Under the pieces are notes generated by a model. It saw nothing but the letters and a program-made list of their open reading frames with translations, was not told the DNA's origin and made no database searches. From Caenorhabditis remanei (taxonomy: Eukaryota; Nematoda; Chromadorea; Rhabditida; Rhabditidae), in assembly GCF_010183535.1 (NCBI RefSeq), contig NC_071333.1, forward strand, positions 2,852,001 through 2,916,000: DNA of 64,000 nt, written 5' to 3'. The translations under genes were made by a program, and so were the position numbers. Numbering within the stretch: position 1 is the stretch's first letter; every line of letters starts with the position of its first letter. Shown piece by piece: positions 1 through 11,829 of this stretch.

Positions 1-822
1 CTATCTTTGCCTTGTACGGACACTTGCTAAAGAGTTATAGTAATTTTTAGTCACATTATTTGGCATTTAAATGGGTAGATTCGAGGATAAAATTACTATG
101 TTGATATGTAACTTGTTAGGGAGCGTTAGTACAAAAAAGTGACCAAGTACAAAAATGGAGTTCTAGTCCTCGTCTGTTCGATAGAAACAATGTTTATGTG
201 GGACAGTCAGTTTTTTCATGATACTCTCTCAAAGTCGGTCATTTTCAATTAAAAAAGCAAAATATGTATGTATGACATATTTTTGGCCGGTACTCTGTAG
301 AACGCAATAGTGCCGGCTCGGATTCAATGATGATTGCCTATTTCTGACAGTTTTTCGAAAATTTTCGAAAATTTGGAGTGAAAGTGCTCAAATTATCGTA
401 CCCATTCCCTTTTTTTATTGAATTTTAAATTTTTACACATCAACTAAATTTTTTTAATATATATTTTTTTAACTCAAATTTTAAAATTTACACAAAAGAT
501 ATTTCAGAACGAGCCGTGCAAGCCAGGCCAACAATAATTTTAATTTTGGCCGGGCCGTGACAAGTCTGGTCATATTAGTCTACAGTAAAACCAGTAATAG
601 AGGCGCCCCCTCCTAGCAAAACTTTGCAGCATCTCTGGCTGTCATCAAAGAAATTTAAAAAGTTTCAAGTGAATAAATGTTCAATGAATATAAAGCTATA
701 TTTTGTCTGTTGGTAACTTTTTGATATTTCCTTCGGGAACCGAGATACACCGCTGCGAACAGGCACCTCTATTACACATGTTTGACGGTATCCCCTTTTT
801 ATGGTTTTGTACGAGAACATTT
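1..822. other. Gene-free stretch with diverged dispersed repeats
   Basis: I see no exon with splice signals. About 115-262 is a diverged single arm of the repeat family described at 2459 (shared phrases: GTACAAAAAAGT, then CTCTCAAAGTCGGTCATTTTCAA). About 280-568 is GC-biased at its two ends (GCCGG, GGCCGGGCCG), ends in GTGACAAGTCTGG and resembles a decayed member of the GGGCC hAT-type MITE family seen intact at 36697. Confidence 0.5.
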
Positions 823-1500
823 TCAATTACAAAAATGAATGTCTAGACTAATTATAAATAATGAGCTTGATTCAAAATTTTTGGTTAATCCGTTACACCG
901 GTGCACGAGCTTAATATTAATTACCCCCCGTTTCTTTTGATGCCCCCTTCTCCTCCTCCCTATCTCTTTCCATCTGTCTACCCCTCTATTACGAAACAGC
1001 CGTCCCCCTCTCCCCCCCCCCATTTTTCGCCCTTCTCCTAGCGGGTCGACCACATTTGAATTCCTCGTCTCTCTCTTCTCCGCTGCCTCTTTCCCGCCGG
1101 CAGCCGGCCGACTGTCGGATTCTCTCATTTTTTCGGTGTCTTTTGTCACTACGTCTCGCCAATCGTTTTGCTGGTTTTTCATCGATTTCAACGCTTTTTT
1201 CTTAGTTTTTTGTCAATTTTTTGAATAATTAACTACTATTTATGAATTTTAACACATATTTAGTAGTTTCTTACAACTTTTACGCTTAATTCAGCCAGTA
1301 ATTCATGCCGAACGCTTGTGAACTCCTTCTCCTTCTCTTTTCTTCTTTTGTTTGCTTTGTTTGCTTTTTGTTTGCTGTCTAATTCTCTCCGATCACCTAT
1401 GTTCTCGGGTGGCTTATTTTGGTTCCATTGGTTTCTCGTTAGTTTTGATGAATATGAGACTGTTATTTGAGCTTTCATGAGAGTTTGTCATGTTTTTTTG
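823..1500. repeat. Dispersed repeat, second copy at about 15.8-16.1 kb
   Basis: A pyrimidine-rich block holding TTACGAAACA, GGTCGACC and CATTTGAATTC, then CTCTC runs and AATCGTTTTGC. The same ordered phrases recur on the same strand at 15826-15990. The open frames on the minus strand are low-complexity and have no splice context, so I read this as repeat and not as a gene. Confidence 0.6.
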
Positions 1501-2456
1501 CTTTTTTTCGCCCGTTTAAAGCCATAATTTTAAATCTTTGGAAACATTTGAAATTTTTTCACTGGAAAACTTCAGTGTAAGGAAAATGAAGCACTTTTAC
1601 TCTGAAATTTCTAGAAATTTCTAAAAACTTTGTTGAAAAATAAGCACCCATTCTTGATCCCGGGCCGAAAGACAGTTTAGTAAAATTAACCTGTTAAAAA
1701 TGTTGTTGAAAAATAAGAATCTGAAATCCAATCATACATTTTTGTAGTTAACTACATTTTTTGTAGAAACTGCTCTGAGAAGTTCTAGTTTGATAAAAAT
1801 CAGTTGTGCATATCTTTTTCTAATCGCCTTATAGGAGAAAGTTTTCAACTACAAAAATATTTATCTAGCTTAGTTCTATATTCTCTGCTAATTTCAAAAT
1901 TTTCGGTTCATCCCTCACACCGGTACAGGCGCTCAAATTTTATCCCTTCCGTTCCTTTTTATGCATTCTCCCCTGTTTTCTTTCCTTTTGATTAAATGCG
2001 CATATTTCAATCCTTTCAATGACTTCGCCCAAAAATACTTTCAACTACAAAAATGTTCATCTAGATTTGTTCTATGTTCTCGGCTAAATTTCCAAATATC
2101 GCCTTATTTCTCACCTTGGTACACGTCCTGAAATTTAATCAGCTCTATTTTTATTGAATGTCCCTTTTCCATGCTCCTTCCTTTTTGTCCACCGGGAGTG
2201 TTAAAACATTCACTAGAAAGTTCAATGACTCACAATAATTTCGTGTTCGCTTGTTTATATTTTTCATATTTCGTAACTGTTTTGACCGTTCCAACTCGGA
2301 ATAAGAGACCAATCACCACACCGTTTTTTCTAGAACCTTTTCGGCCTTTTCTAAGTCATCTGAATCTTTGTATTGTCTTTCTAGCTCTCGCCCTACAGTT
2401 CTCAGTATACAGTAGCAGCCAAAAAGATATCATAATTTGCTTTTGTCAGTTGAAAA
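1500..2456. repeat. Two more copies of a dispersed 130-bp repeat
   Basis: At about 1800-1950 and 2030-2150 the same string of phrases appears: TTCAACTACAAAAAT, ATCTAGnTTAGTTCTAT, a phrase like GGTTCATCCnnCAC, CCGGTACA, then a pyrimidine stretch with TTTTTATGC. Copies also lie at 790-930 and twice at 15110-15345. No coding evidence. Confidence 0.55.
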
Positions 2457-2458
2457 TG

Positions 2459-2790
2459 CGCAACTTTGAGAGTGTTTCATAGTAAAACCCACAAAATAAT
2501 TTTCATGAGATCAAACATACCAGAAGTAGAACTCCAGTTTTTTAGTTGGCAACATAGTTGAACGGTCACACACAGTAATTTTTCCCCCAAATTGACCCAT
2601 TTTAGTACGAAATAATGCGATTTTTGAACTGTCCACATAAAATGACCATAACTTGCTATGGAATGTCCGTACAAAAAAGATATCAACTACAGAAATAATT
2701 CTCTACCTTTGTTCTGTTTGGTTTATACATAACTTACTTTATGTGACAATCGATGATACCATGACACACTTTCAAAGGTAGACATTCTCA
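2459..2790. repeat. Two-armed intergenic repeat (family A)
   Basis: Starts with CAACTTTGAGAGTGT and ends near GACACACTTTCAAAGGT; between them lie opposed arms with ACTTGCTATGGAATGTCCGTACAAAAAAG. Relatives sit at 13640, 18215, 24540, 37872, 43355, 43820, 51545 and 54110, several inside introns. The paired arms suggest a palindromic MITE. I could not define exact ends or a target duplication. Confidence 0.6.
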
Positions 2791-3132
2791 AGTGAAAAAG
2801 ACGGAATATCAGAGTTGCAACGGGCCGGGAGGGGTCAAAATCAGAATTTCTCCGGCCCAAAAATTGTTTCTTCGAAAAGTACTATATAGGAAATGCGTCC
2901 CGACAAGACCCATCAGTTTTCTGCATTCTTTTCTCCCATACTCAGTCCTCATTCAACCTTTACTCCCCATATCCCTCTAGTTTCAGTCTCTACGTGTATG
3001 GTTTTTACGTGAAAAAACTAACTACCAGCTAAAGATTCTGTCGGTTAGACACGTTCCAGCTAAATGTGATTCCTTTTATCTAATACTTATTACTGCTAGT
3101 TGTTGTAGTTCTTTACGCATAATAGAAAGAGC

Positions 3133-3345
3133 TAGTCATTCACACATCTGTTGCGTAAACAATTACTTTTGTACGCAAAACACAGGATACGCAGTTACCT
3201 CTGTTCACGCACAATTGCAGATGACATGACATGCATAAGAGAGTCTCTGTGTGCAAACGCCAGTCATCCCCACTCTTTTCGTGGTGAGACGGTTTATCGA
3301 TTCCTCCGTCACCGCACTGTCCTCCATTTCACTATATTTTCCGTG
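3133..3345 (+). repeat. Diverged direct duplication, copy 1
   Basis: Shares CATTCACACATCTGTTGCG, ACGCAATTGCAGA-like and CCCCAnTCT phrases in the same order with 3768-3980. About 635 bp separate the two starts. No protein is evident in either copy. Confidence 0.6.
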
Positions 3346-3767
3346 GTCTCTCATTATTCAATCCCTTATTCTTTGTCACATACGGGTCCGCAGGTCTAAC
3401 TGGCAAGTCCGGTACTTATAAATTGTCAACGCTTGTCACGGCCGTCTCCTTTTTCTTATTACTTATAATATTTCTTATAATGTCTACGTTCTTCCCTCTT
3501 CTCTATCATCTTTTCATGGTGTATCCACTCCTCACGTCTGAGCCTAGTTTACCGTCCACCAGACTCTTCCTCCGCCAAATCCCAATCTCATATTGACCTT
3601 CAGTCCTCTTAAGTCTTGCCTACTAGTAAGCAATTTAAACTATCCATCTCTTCCTCCCTCTTTTAATCATCCTTTTTTTTATTGTTTCAGTCCAAAGCTC
3701 TCAAACAGAATGTCATTTTTCCTGTTGTGGTCGGTTTGGTAGAGTAGATGACAAGATCGTAGTATGC

Positions 3768-3980
3768 GCTGGTCATTCACACATCTGTTGCGCACACTAA
3801 TATTTCTGCACGTGAAAACGCAGGATGCGCAATCACATCTATCCACGCACAATTGCAGACAAGAAATAAGTCATCCAATGTGTGTGTGTGTATATACCCA
3901 GTCATCCCCAGTCTCCCTCGTGGTGGAGCGATGTATCGATTCATCGGTCAACGCAGTCTCCCCCGCATTTCACACTACAT
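3768..3980 (+). repeat. Diverged direct duplication, copy 2
   Basis: Partner of 3133-3345: CATTCACACATCTGTTGCG, then CACGCACAATTGCAGA, then CAGTCATCCCCAGTC. It carries a short TG microsatellite (3880-3895). Confidence 0.6.
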
Positions 3981-4156
3981 ATCTTCCATTTGTATAACCA
4001 ATCTCGTCGACACCGAAACCAGCGAAAATTCCTAGCCGAGCGAATTTTTTTCACAGAAACTTGAGTTCCTTTGTGAAATTGCTTTCTGCTCAGATTAATT
4101 TCTGATCATTCCTCCTAGACACTTCTAATTTTCCAAAATTTAACTCTATTCATTTC

Positions 4157-4205
4157 ATTCTTATTTTAATTACTAGTGTTCTACTCTAGTAATTAAAATA
4201 AGAAT
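4157..4205. repeat. Perfect 20-bp palindrome abutting SL1
   Basis: Arm 4157-4176 (ATTCTTATTTTAATTACTAG) is perfectly complementary to 4186-4205, with a 9-nt loop. The right arm ends at the base before nucleotide 1 of the SL1 sequence. This is not what I would expect upstream of a true SL RNA gene, where a proximal sequence element should lie at roughly -60. Confidence 0.9.
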
Positions 4206-4233
4206 GGTTTAATTACCCAAGTTTGAGGTAAAC
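4206..4233 (+). other. SL1 spliced-leader sequence plus splice donor
   Basis: 4206-4227 is an exact match to the 22-nt nematode SL1 leader (GGTTTAATTACCC followed by AAGTTTGAG), and 4228-4233 is GTAAAC, the first intron-like bases of SL1 RNA genes. The match stops there: the rest of an SL1 RNA (Sm site, stem-loops) is absent, and the NeSL 5' leader begins. I see no SL1 RNA remainder on the far side of the element. Confidence 0.92.
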
Positions 4234-5006
4234 CCGTCCTCATCGTATTAACCTACGGTATTCCTCCTAGTGAGTGTAATACTGGTTATACGTCTTTTCT
4301 CCTGCCTTGTGAAGGCGGAAGCGAAACAATCGGCTGGACCACTACGTGGACAGTTCGGTGTACTTTCGTATAAAGGAATAGTCACTCTGGACCACGAAGT
4401 GGACAGTTGTTGGCGGACTTCCAGAAGTGGAGAGAAAAGGTGTGAAGAGAGGAGGTCTAGAAACACTTCGGCTGTCTAGGACCAGTTCGTGAGATCTCTC
4501 GTGGAGAGTTGAAAACAGTCAGCTGAGGCTACTGTATTTCTTGATAGCCCCGCCCCCAATCCCCCCTCCCCCCCCTCGACAGATTTTTCTGTTTGACCTC
4601 CTGGAATTTGCGAGGAGTGCGCGAGAATTTTCGAATTCTTCGCGCGTTTTCTCGAAATTTTCCAGAAGATTCGAGCGGAGAATCTTCGAGAAAGTGAGCG
4701 GAATTTCGCGCGAATTTTTCGCGATTTTCAAATTATCAATTTTTGTCGGAAAATTTATTTTCTGGCAAAATTTGATTGAGTTCACGCGGGAGAGAAGGAT
4801 TTGGTGGAAAAGGGTATTGATTTTTGTGGCGGAGGAAACTCCCACTGAATCAATAACTCTCAAAGGAGAACTCATCGAACAACCTCGGGTGACCTGAATC
4901 TTGGGCGAAATTTTCGCATTGACACAAGATAAAACAAATTACTGTTGAAAATAAATCAGAACAAACTGTCAAAAAGAGAGACAAAAAAATATTGATTAAC
5001 AACATC
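4234..5006 (+). promoter_or_regulatory. NeSL 5' leader with repeated hairpins
   Basis: 4334-4355 and 4387-4408 share a 22-nt motif, CTGGACCAC then GTGGACAGTT, 53 bp apart; each folds as CCAC(n)GTGG. A looser third version lies near 4480-4508. A poly-C stretch and a region of TCGAGAAA/TTTCTCGA and GCGCGAA/TTCGCGC complementarity (4600-4735) follow. Possible roles are RNA binding of the element protein or an internal promoter; neither is shown by the sequence. Confidence 0.5.
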
Positions 5007-8000
5007 ATGACAAATGTATATCTTAAGCCTGTAAATGATAACCAGACTAACAAAACCGGTGATAATTCTAGAAATACTATGTCAAATAGCCAATGTGAAA
5101 TGACGTGGAAACCTGTAGCCAGAACATATGCTCAGGCAGCCAGTACTAACCCCGCTGACGACAAAACGGTGACTGTCCTTGGGTGCAAATACAATCTGCT
5201 AAAACTGGGAAATACTCCTCAGACGTCGAAAAGGTCGCCTCCAAAACCATCGAGAGGAGGAGCTCGAATCAGCAGTGTGTATACTCTGACTGATGAGCTG
5301 GAGATTACGCACAGAGAAGAAGGTAAGATCACATTCGCGATAGACCTTCCAAACAAGAATAACATCTTGTGCCCGCTGTGTCGGGAGTGCACCCAAACCC
5401 GTGGGAGAGGGTTCAGTTTTACCAAGCACATGAAACTCCACGTGAAAGAGAAGCACCAACTTGATGCCACGTTCATCTACAAGTGTAGTATGTGCAACGA
5501 GTACGAACCGGAAAAAAAATGCGGTACGAAGTGGATCCAGACCCACCTTCAAAAAGTGCACAACTACAAGTATGACGAGTCTGCAATAGTTGTCCCAGTA
5601 CCACACAACACAAGACAGCAAATAGCTAATGAGTTGAACAATGCTGCCCCATTCGTTGACATCAGAAAAACGAAAGCTGCTGCTGTTGAGGAGAAGAAGA
5701 CTGAAAATGGTGCTCTGTTAAAATTCCTGACCACGTCCAAGAAGGACGATCAGGTAAAATCTCCATCGGAAGATATTCCAGATACGGAAAGCCCTGAAAA
5801 AGAAACTCAGGCGCTCACTATCTATCCGAAAGGGAACAACTCACCATCAAAAAGCTCAATAAAATTGAGCCAGTCCTCAGCTTCCTCCATTTGTCAAGAA
5901 ATCCAGGAAATCATCACGTTGAGTGAGGATGAAGACCCAAAAGGGGCTCGTCCAAAACCAGGAATCAACGTGTGGAGCTTGATAAATGAAACAGGAAAGG
6001 ATGCATACATTGATACAGATATCATGATGGCGTTCTTGAAGATGAGAGTGGAAAACTGTGACTCCGTGAACATAATTGATCCACTCAATTACCAGTTCCC
6101 CGCGAGAGTGGACCTAGTCCCACTCATTCAAAGGAATCTGGAAGACGGAAAGAACAGAGTCGTGTTTCCGATCTGTGCAGATGAACACTGGACTCTCTTG
6201 ACCATCTCGAATGGAATTGCTGAATTCTATGATCCGACAGGTTCAAGAATGAGTAGTTATATTGAAGAGCTGGTGAATGAACTTGGACTGATTATCCCAA
6301 AGGAAAAGGATGAACAGCCAAGACAAAGAGACAGCTACAACTGTGGGGTATTTGTGATGAAAATGGCGGAAGCCTTCATCCATGATACTGAATGGGAAAT
6401 GGAGGAAGTAGAAGAAGACGTGAAAAACTTCCGACGAAATCTCCTTGAAGAACTGAAACCCAACTACGAGATATTCGCTGAAAAAATCAAATATTATAAC
6501 TCTCCGGGAAAAAGTTTCACCCAAAGTCGACCCACAAGTCGAAGCAACCAGTGTGTTGTCTGTCCGACGTGCTCTCGTTCAGCTACACCAATTATGGATG
6601 TAGGAAACATGGAAGTGGATCCAATTCCAGAGCAACAAGAGACACCGAAGAGTCGCGAGCCTGAAAAAGGAGAAGAAGGCTGGAAACTGGTGGGAAAGAA
6701 CAGAAAGAGAGGAGTAGTAACTGAACGATCACCAAACATCTCTCCAGAAGCCAAGAGACCATTCATTGGTCCAGAGATCACAGTCTCACCCGGGAAGTTT
6801 CTTCCACTTGCGGGCGAAACTGAAGAGATGGAGGTGACGAGTGATAGTTCACCAGTGAAGGAGCCCATCACGGAACCGAAAGTGACTCCAAGCCTACCAG
6901 CAATGAAAATTGCTAGCCCAGAAGTGACGAAAAAGCAAACGTCAAAAAAGAAGGGAAAGTATGGCAAGAAGAATCAGCAGCCAAAGAAAGCTCAGCCGCC
7001 GAAAGGGGAGCCAACAAAGAAAGCTCAGCCAAAAGGAGAACCGGCAAAGCTCATTGAGCAAGTGAGAACTTGGTTCGATAGACAGATGAAATCGTACCAA
7101 GAGCAAGGTTCTAACATCCAGACACTGACCTGGATTGCCGACTCACTCACTGCCGCCATCTTCAAGGCAAACAATGGAAACAAGTATCTGGTAGACAAGA
7201 TAACTGCAAGATGCCCACCACCATTGCTGAATGAAGGCGAGATGGCGACGCAGACGAGCAGAAGGACAGAAGCGGTGAAACCTAAAGATCGATTTGTAAA
7301 AGAATCTAACGAGCCGCTCAGAATCCAGTATGCAAAGAACCGAGCAAAGACCTTCAATGTGATAATTGGGAAACACTCCGCACGATGTGAAATTGATATT
7401 AACGTCGTGGAAAACCACTTCAGGCAAACCCTGAAAGCACAACCAGTAACAGAAGATGCATTGAATACTGTGTGCAGTGGAATCAAAAAGGCGGAAGTTG
7501 ATCCAAGCATTGAAGGTCCGATCTCGTCAGGAGAAGTGAAAGCGATTCTTGCAAAGATCAAAGATACCTCTCCCGGAACTGATGGAGTGAAGTACAGTGA
7601 TCTGAAATGGTTCGATCCAGAAGGTGAACGTTTGGCGTTGTTGTTCGATGAATGTCGACAGCACGGGAAGATTCCGAGCCACTGGAAAGAAGCAGAAACT
7701 GTTCTGTTACCAAAAGATTGTACTGAAGAGGAAAGAAAGAAGCCAGAGAACTGGAGACCCATCTCTCTGATGGCTACTGTATACAAACTCTACTCCTCAG
7801 TCTGGAACAGGAGAATCTCCTCAGTTAAAGGAGTCATCAGTGATTGCCAAAGAGGCTTCCAGGCGATCGATGGATGCAATGAGTCAATCGGAATTCTGCG
7901 GATGTGCATAGACACAGCCACAGTCCTCAACCGAAACCTGTCGTGTTCATGGTTAGACTTGACGAACGCTTTTGGAAGCGTGCCCCACGAGTTGATCAGA

Positions 8001-10179
8001 AGATCACTAGCCGCATTCGGGTATCCTGAATCAGTCATCAATATAATCAGTGACATGTATAATGGATCGTCAATGAGAGTCAAGACAGCGGAGCAGAAAA
8101 CTCAGAACATCATGATTGAAGCTGGAGTTAAGCAAGGTGATCCCATCTCGCCAACTCTCTTCAACATCTGTCTTGAAGGCATAATCCGAAGACATCAGAC
8201 GAGGAAGACAGGTTACAACTGCGTTGGAAACAAAGTACGTTGCCTGGCATTTGCTGACGATCTTGCTATCCTTACCAACAACCAGGATGAGATGCAAGAT
8301 GTGCTCAATCAGCTGGACAAGGACTGTCGTAGTGTTGCCCTGATATTTAAGCCAAAGAAGTGTGCTTCACTGACGATCAAAAAAGGAAGTGTTGATCAGT
8401 ATGCAAGAATCAAGATTCATGGAATGCCCATTCGGACTATGTCGGATGGGGATACTTACAAGTATCTCGGAGTCCAAACCGGAAACGGTGGTAGAGCCTC
8501 GGAATCAGAATCCCTGACTCAGATTGCCGCGGAACTCCAAATGGTCCACGACACAGACCTGGCGCCGAACCAGAAACTTGATGTGCTGAAGGCATTCATC
8601 TTGCCGAGACTGCAACATATGTACAGAAACGCCACTCCAAAGCTGACGGAGTTGAAGGAGTTTGAGAACACAGTCATGAAAAGTGTGAAGATGTATCACA
8701 ACATCCCAATTAAAGGATCACCACTCGAATATGTCCAAATTCCAGTAAAAGAATGGAGGACTCGGAGTTTTGTCTCCCCGATTCACGTGTCTCATATCGT
8801 TCCTGGCGTCCACACTGTTCAAACTGTGGTCAGACGACGAATACATCTCGTCCATCCACAAAAAGGCGTTGAGTAGAATCACGGCAAAGGTGATGGGACT
8901 GAAGACCCAAACAGCCACGCTTCAGGAACAGTGTGATTACTTGAACACCAAGAAAGCAATCACGAAAGGAGGATACAACCTCTTTTCGCGAATGAACGAA
9001 GCTAGTCGAACGCTCAGTGTCAATCTTGGAGCACCGCTCAAATCAATGCAGTTCATTCCGGAAAATGGCGAAATTGCTCTAGAAGTGCAAGCATCCGAAA
9101 ACTCACAGATCAAAGTATTCTCGAAAGCTGACAGTATGAAACTGGTGACAAAGCTCAAAGATCTGGTGAAATCGGCGATGCTCAAGAACTTCTTGGAGAA
9201 CAAGAAGGTCAAAAGCCAGGTTGTGCAGGTGCTTCAGCACCACCCACAATCAAATAAATTCGTCAATGATGGAAAGAACATCAGCATATCCTCCCAAAAG
9301 TTTGTACATCCAGCACGACTAAGGCTGCTGGTCTGCAACGGGAATAGTTACGGTAAAGACCATCCGAAAGACTGCAGAAGATGCGGCTACGAATGCGAGT
9401 CTCAGGCTCATATCCTCCAGCACTGTACATACAACTTCTCCACTGGAATCACCCAAAGGCATGACCGTGTTCTGAACAGGATCTTGCATGAGGTGATAAA
9501 AGGTAGAAAAAACAACGACTACTATGATATAATGGTGGATACAGAGCCCGGACCAACCAGAGAGCGTCCAGATATCATCATGATACAGAAAGATGGTCCG
9601 GAGGTACTCCTGGCTGACGTTACGGTACCATACGAGAATGGAGTTGTTGCGATCGAAGCCGCGTGGGAGTGGAAGATCGAAAAGTACAGTCACTTTATTG
9701 AATACTTCGCAAGACTGGGAAAGAGAGCAGTAATCCTTCCACTAGTGGTTGGAAGTCTTGGGACCTACTGGCCAGACACCTCAAACTCTCTGAGAATGCT
9801 GGGTCTCTCTGATGGGCAAATCAGAAACTTGATCCCGGACATTTCCATGATTGCTCTAGAGTCTTCCAAACAAATCTACTGGAGGCACATCTTTGGAGAT
9901 AGTTACAGAATTGTAACTGAGCTATACTGCACAAAAAACAAGCAGGAAGCCAGATTCGGAGATGAACCCATGGAGAATGTTCAAGTCTCAGATCGATTCC
10001 AGCCTTTTAAAACAAGAGAGCGTGAGAAAAAATCCGAGGAAGAGAAAAAGAGAAGATCAAAGTCCAAAAAAGGCAAAACTTGGCGAGGATCCAAAAAGCA
10101 AACTGATTCACGGCAATCCGGCAAAAGCTATCAGAATCAGGGCTTCCAAAGAAGCGTTGGACAAGGCGGATCACGGTGA
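5007..10179 (+). CDS. NeSL polyprotein: protease, RT, endonuclease (frameshifted)
   Basis: The first ATG of the frame is at 5007. Two C2H2-type fingers lie near residues 120-195 (CPLC...H and CSMC...H). A Ulp1/C48-type cysteine protease follows, with H394 in DEHWTLL, D409 in FYDPTG and C446 in YNCGVF, plus Q440 for the oxyanion hole. A basic linker precedes reverse transcriptase with the catalytic FADD at about 1082-1085. Frame 1 stops at 8876, but homology passes to the +1 frame, which is open from 8749 and runs to 10179. That part holds a C-x2-C-x8-H-x4-C knuckle (about 9373-9425) and an endonuclease core RPD...LLADVTV with a nearby Lys, as in R2-type elements. The tail is Lys/Arg-rich. A single-base indel near 8757-8765 explains the break; programmed frameshifting is less likely because no slippery site is evident. 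Confidence 0.88.
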
Positions 10180-10800
10180 ATACCGTCAGATAAGCCCCCA
10201 ACATCAAAATAAAAGTCGGTGTTAGCTAAACACTAAACCGGCTCCTCATTGGGGGAGAGTATCATTCCGGTGCTCTCCGTTTGGGCGGTAGGGAGGAGTT
10301 GGGTAGCGACCCGGAAGTATGGATGCCCAACCACCGCAATCTGATCTGGCAATGTGTTTCGGATGGTCCCTGTCTCTAGATCTGAAATAGAGCTCTGGCC
10401 TGAAGAACACACGCGCGGACCGGTTGGATGCCGACTTGATCTGGAGGGTGCAAACCTGAAAGGGAAAGTTGAAGGCCGTGAGGCTCCTGGCGGGAAACTC
10501 CGTCATAGTCAGTGGTGTGCCAACACCCGACGACTATGACATAGTTGGAGGAATCCTGATCTGATAATAATCATTGTTCATATAAGGGAGGGGGATGGTA
10601 AATACCCAGGGTCCGAAACCATCAAAGCAGCTACTGACCAGCATAGTAGTGATGAACACATAGACCCTGGGGTTCCCTGAACTCGACCCATCTGCACAAA
10701 CCCACTTTGTACAAATGAACCAAACTGATGAAGAGTTTAATGATTTCTTACATCACAGCTAGCGGACCTACCGTGAGGTAGACTCCCGCCGCTGTAGCAG
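10180..10800 (+). other. NeSL 3' UTR with GC-rich RNA structures
   Basis: The base composition is clearly higher in GC than the flank. Visible pairings include CTAGCGG...CCGCTGTAG around an inner CTACCGTGAGGTAG near 10760-10797, and CCCAGGGTC/GACCCTGG (10605-10672). Such 3' structures are what the RT of R2-like elements binds to prime reverse transcription; here that role is inferred. Confidence 0.55.
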
Positions 10801-11829
10801 GCTCGCCATATAATAACTTGGCTTTCTACAATTTTGTAGCACGCGGTTATCAAGCTGGTCTCTTCTCAATCACCAAACATTTCCTGGTTCAATCCCGATC
10901 TCTAATCTTCATTTTAAGCTTTGCCTCCTGGGAAGCGATTTCAACGATCCATCTTTCACCTGAAACCCTCCCTCATTTAATCATTATTTTCTTATACCTT
11001 CAGTCAAGAGGTCTTAACCAGTGCTGTCGGGTATTTCGACTTCCGACTTCCAACTTCCTGATAAGAAAAATCACTTCCAATTTCCAACTTCCGGATAAGA
11101 TAATTTTCACTTCCCGACATCGCTGGTCTTAACCAGAATCTTCCCCATTTGTACTTCTGCCATATATTCTTACATTTTGAACAACTTATGATTTTAGTTT
11201 TTGAATTCTGACTACCGGCAGTGCCTCTTCACAGCTTTCTTTTCTACTACATATTAATTGAACATCGCCTTAAATATAAGGAGTGTAATTTTGAATCCCT
11301 CAAGGCTGTTATGCCCGGGATGTAGTGGTTACTATGGATTGGGATGTATTAAATTTTGGACTCAGGTTTATTTTTTCAGACAAATTTACCTTTTTTCCTA
11401 AGATTCTGGCAGTACTTATAATTTATTCTCAGATGTTAACATGCCTTATTGCTCCTACCCTGATTGCGTCTCCCAGCTTGACATCTCTTCTATTCGCCTT
11501 AACTATTCATGCACCTTATTATCTTTGTCCCTTCGAATCCAAGGCCCTCCTTGTAAATATCACTACGCGATGTTAATAACTATATATTCTACTCTCCCTC
11601 TTCCCAATACCTCTTCTTATGATACTCTTCCATTTCATTAATACCCGGTTTTTATTCTCAGATTTAGTCTTGTGATAGATTTGCAATTTCCCATTTATTT
11701 ATCTTTTTATTATTTAATTATTCAAATTACCATCAATAAGAACCCTTAACTTAATTTTTTGAAATAATAACTTTTGAAACTTTGTATTTTTTCAGTTGTA
11801 TTTACCAACCAACCCCTCTGTCAACAACA
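10801..11829. other. Intergenic region before the SAM genes
   Basis: No gene seen. 11013-11131 is a small inverted repeat: AACCAGTGCTGTCGGG against CCCGACATCGCTGGT, with ACTTCC-rich tandem phrases inside. Near 10836-10906 there are loose pol III box look-alikes (TAGCACGCGG and GGTTCAATCCC) but no credible tRNA fold. A TTTTTCAG at 11786-11794, 36 bp before the ATG of the next gene, is a good cis or SL trans-splice acceptor. Confidence 0.45.

Larger units (their letters stand above)
4206..10800 (+). mobile_element. NeSL-like non-LTR retrotransposon
   Basis: About 6.6 kb: SL1-derived 5' end, roughly 760-bp leader, one long coding region split by a frameshift at about 8760, and a structured 3' UTR. 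The protein order (C2H2 fingers, Ulp1-like protease, reverse transcriptase, CCHC, restriction-like endonuclease) is that of the NeSL clade, site-specific elements known to target SL1 genes in C. elegans. The 3' end is a judgement: compact GC-rich hairpins stop near 10800 and AT-rich flank follows. I found no poly(A) tail and could not identify a target duplication. Confidence 0.85.

Noticed and set aside
823..1191. 122-codon minus-strand frame
   Set aside because: It falls in a pyrimidine-rich dispersed repeat with a second copy at 15.8 kb, and the predicted protein is low-complexity.
4206..4233. A working SL1 RNA gene
   Set aside because: Only the leader and six donor bases are present; the Sm site, stem-loops and upstream proximal element are missing.
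4541..4897. 118-codon frames on both strands in the NeSL leader
   Set aside because: They overlap each other, are not in frame with the element's coding region, and the palindromic TCGA-rich sequence keeps both strands open.
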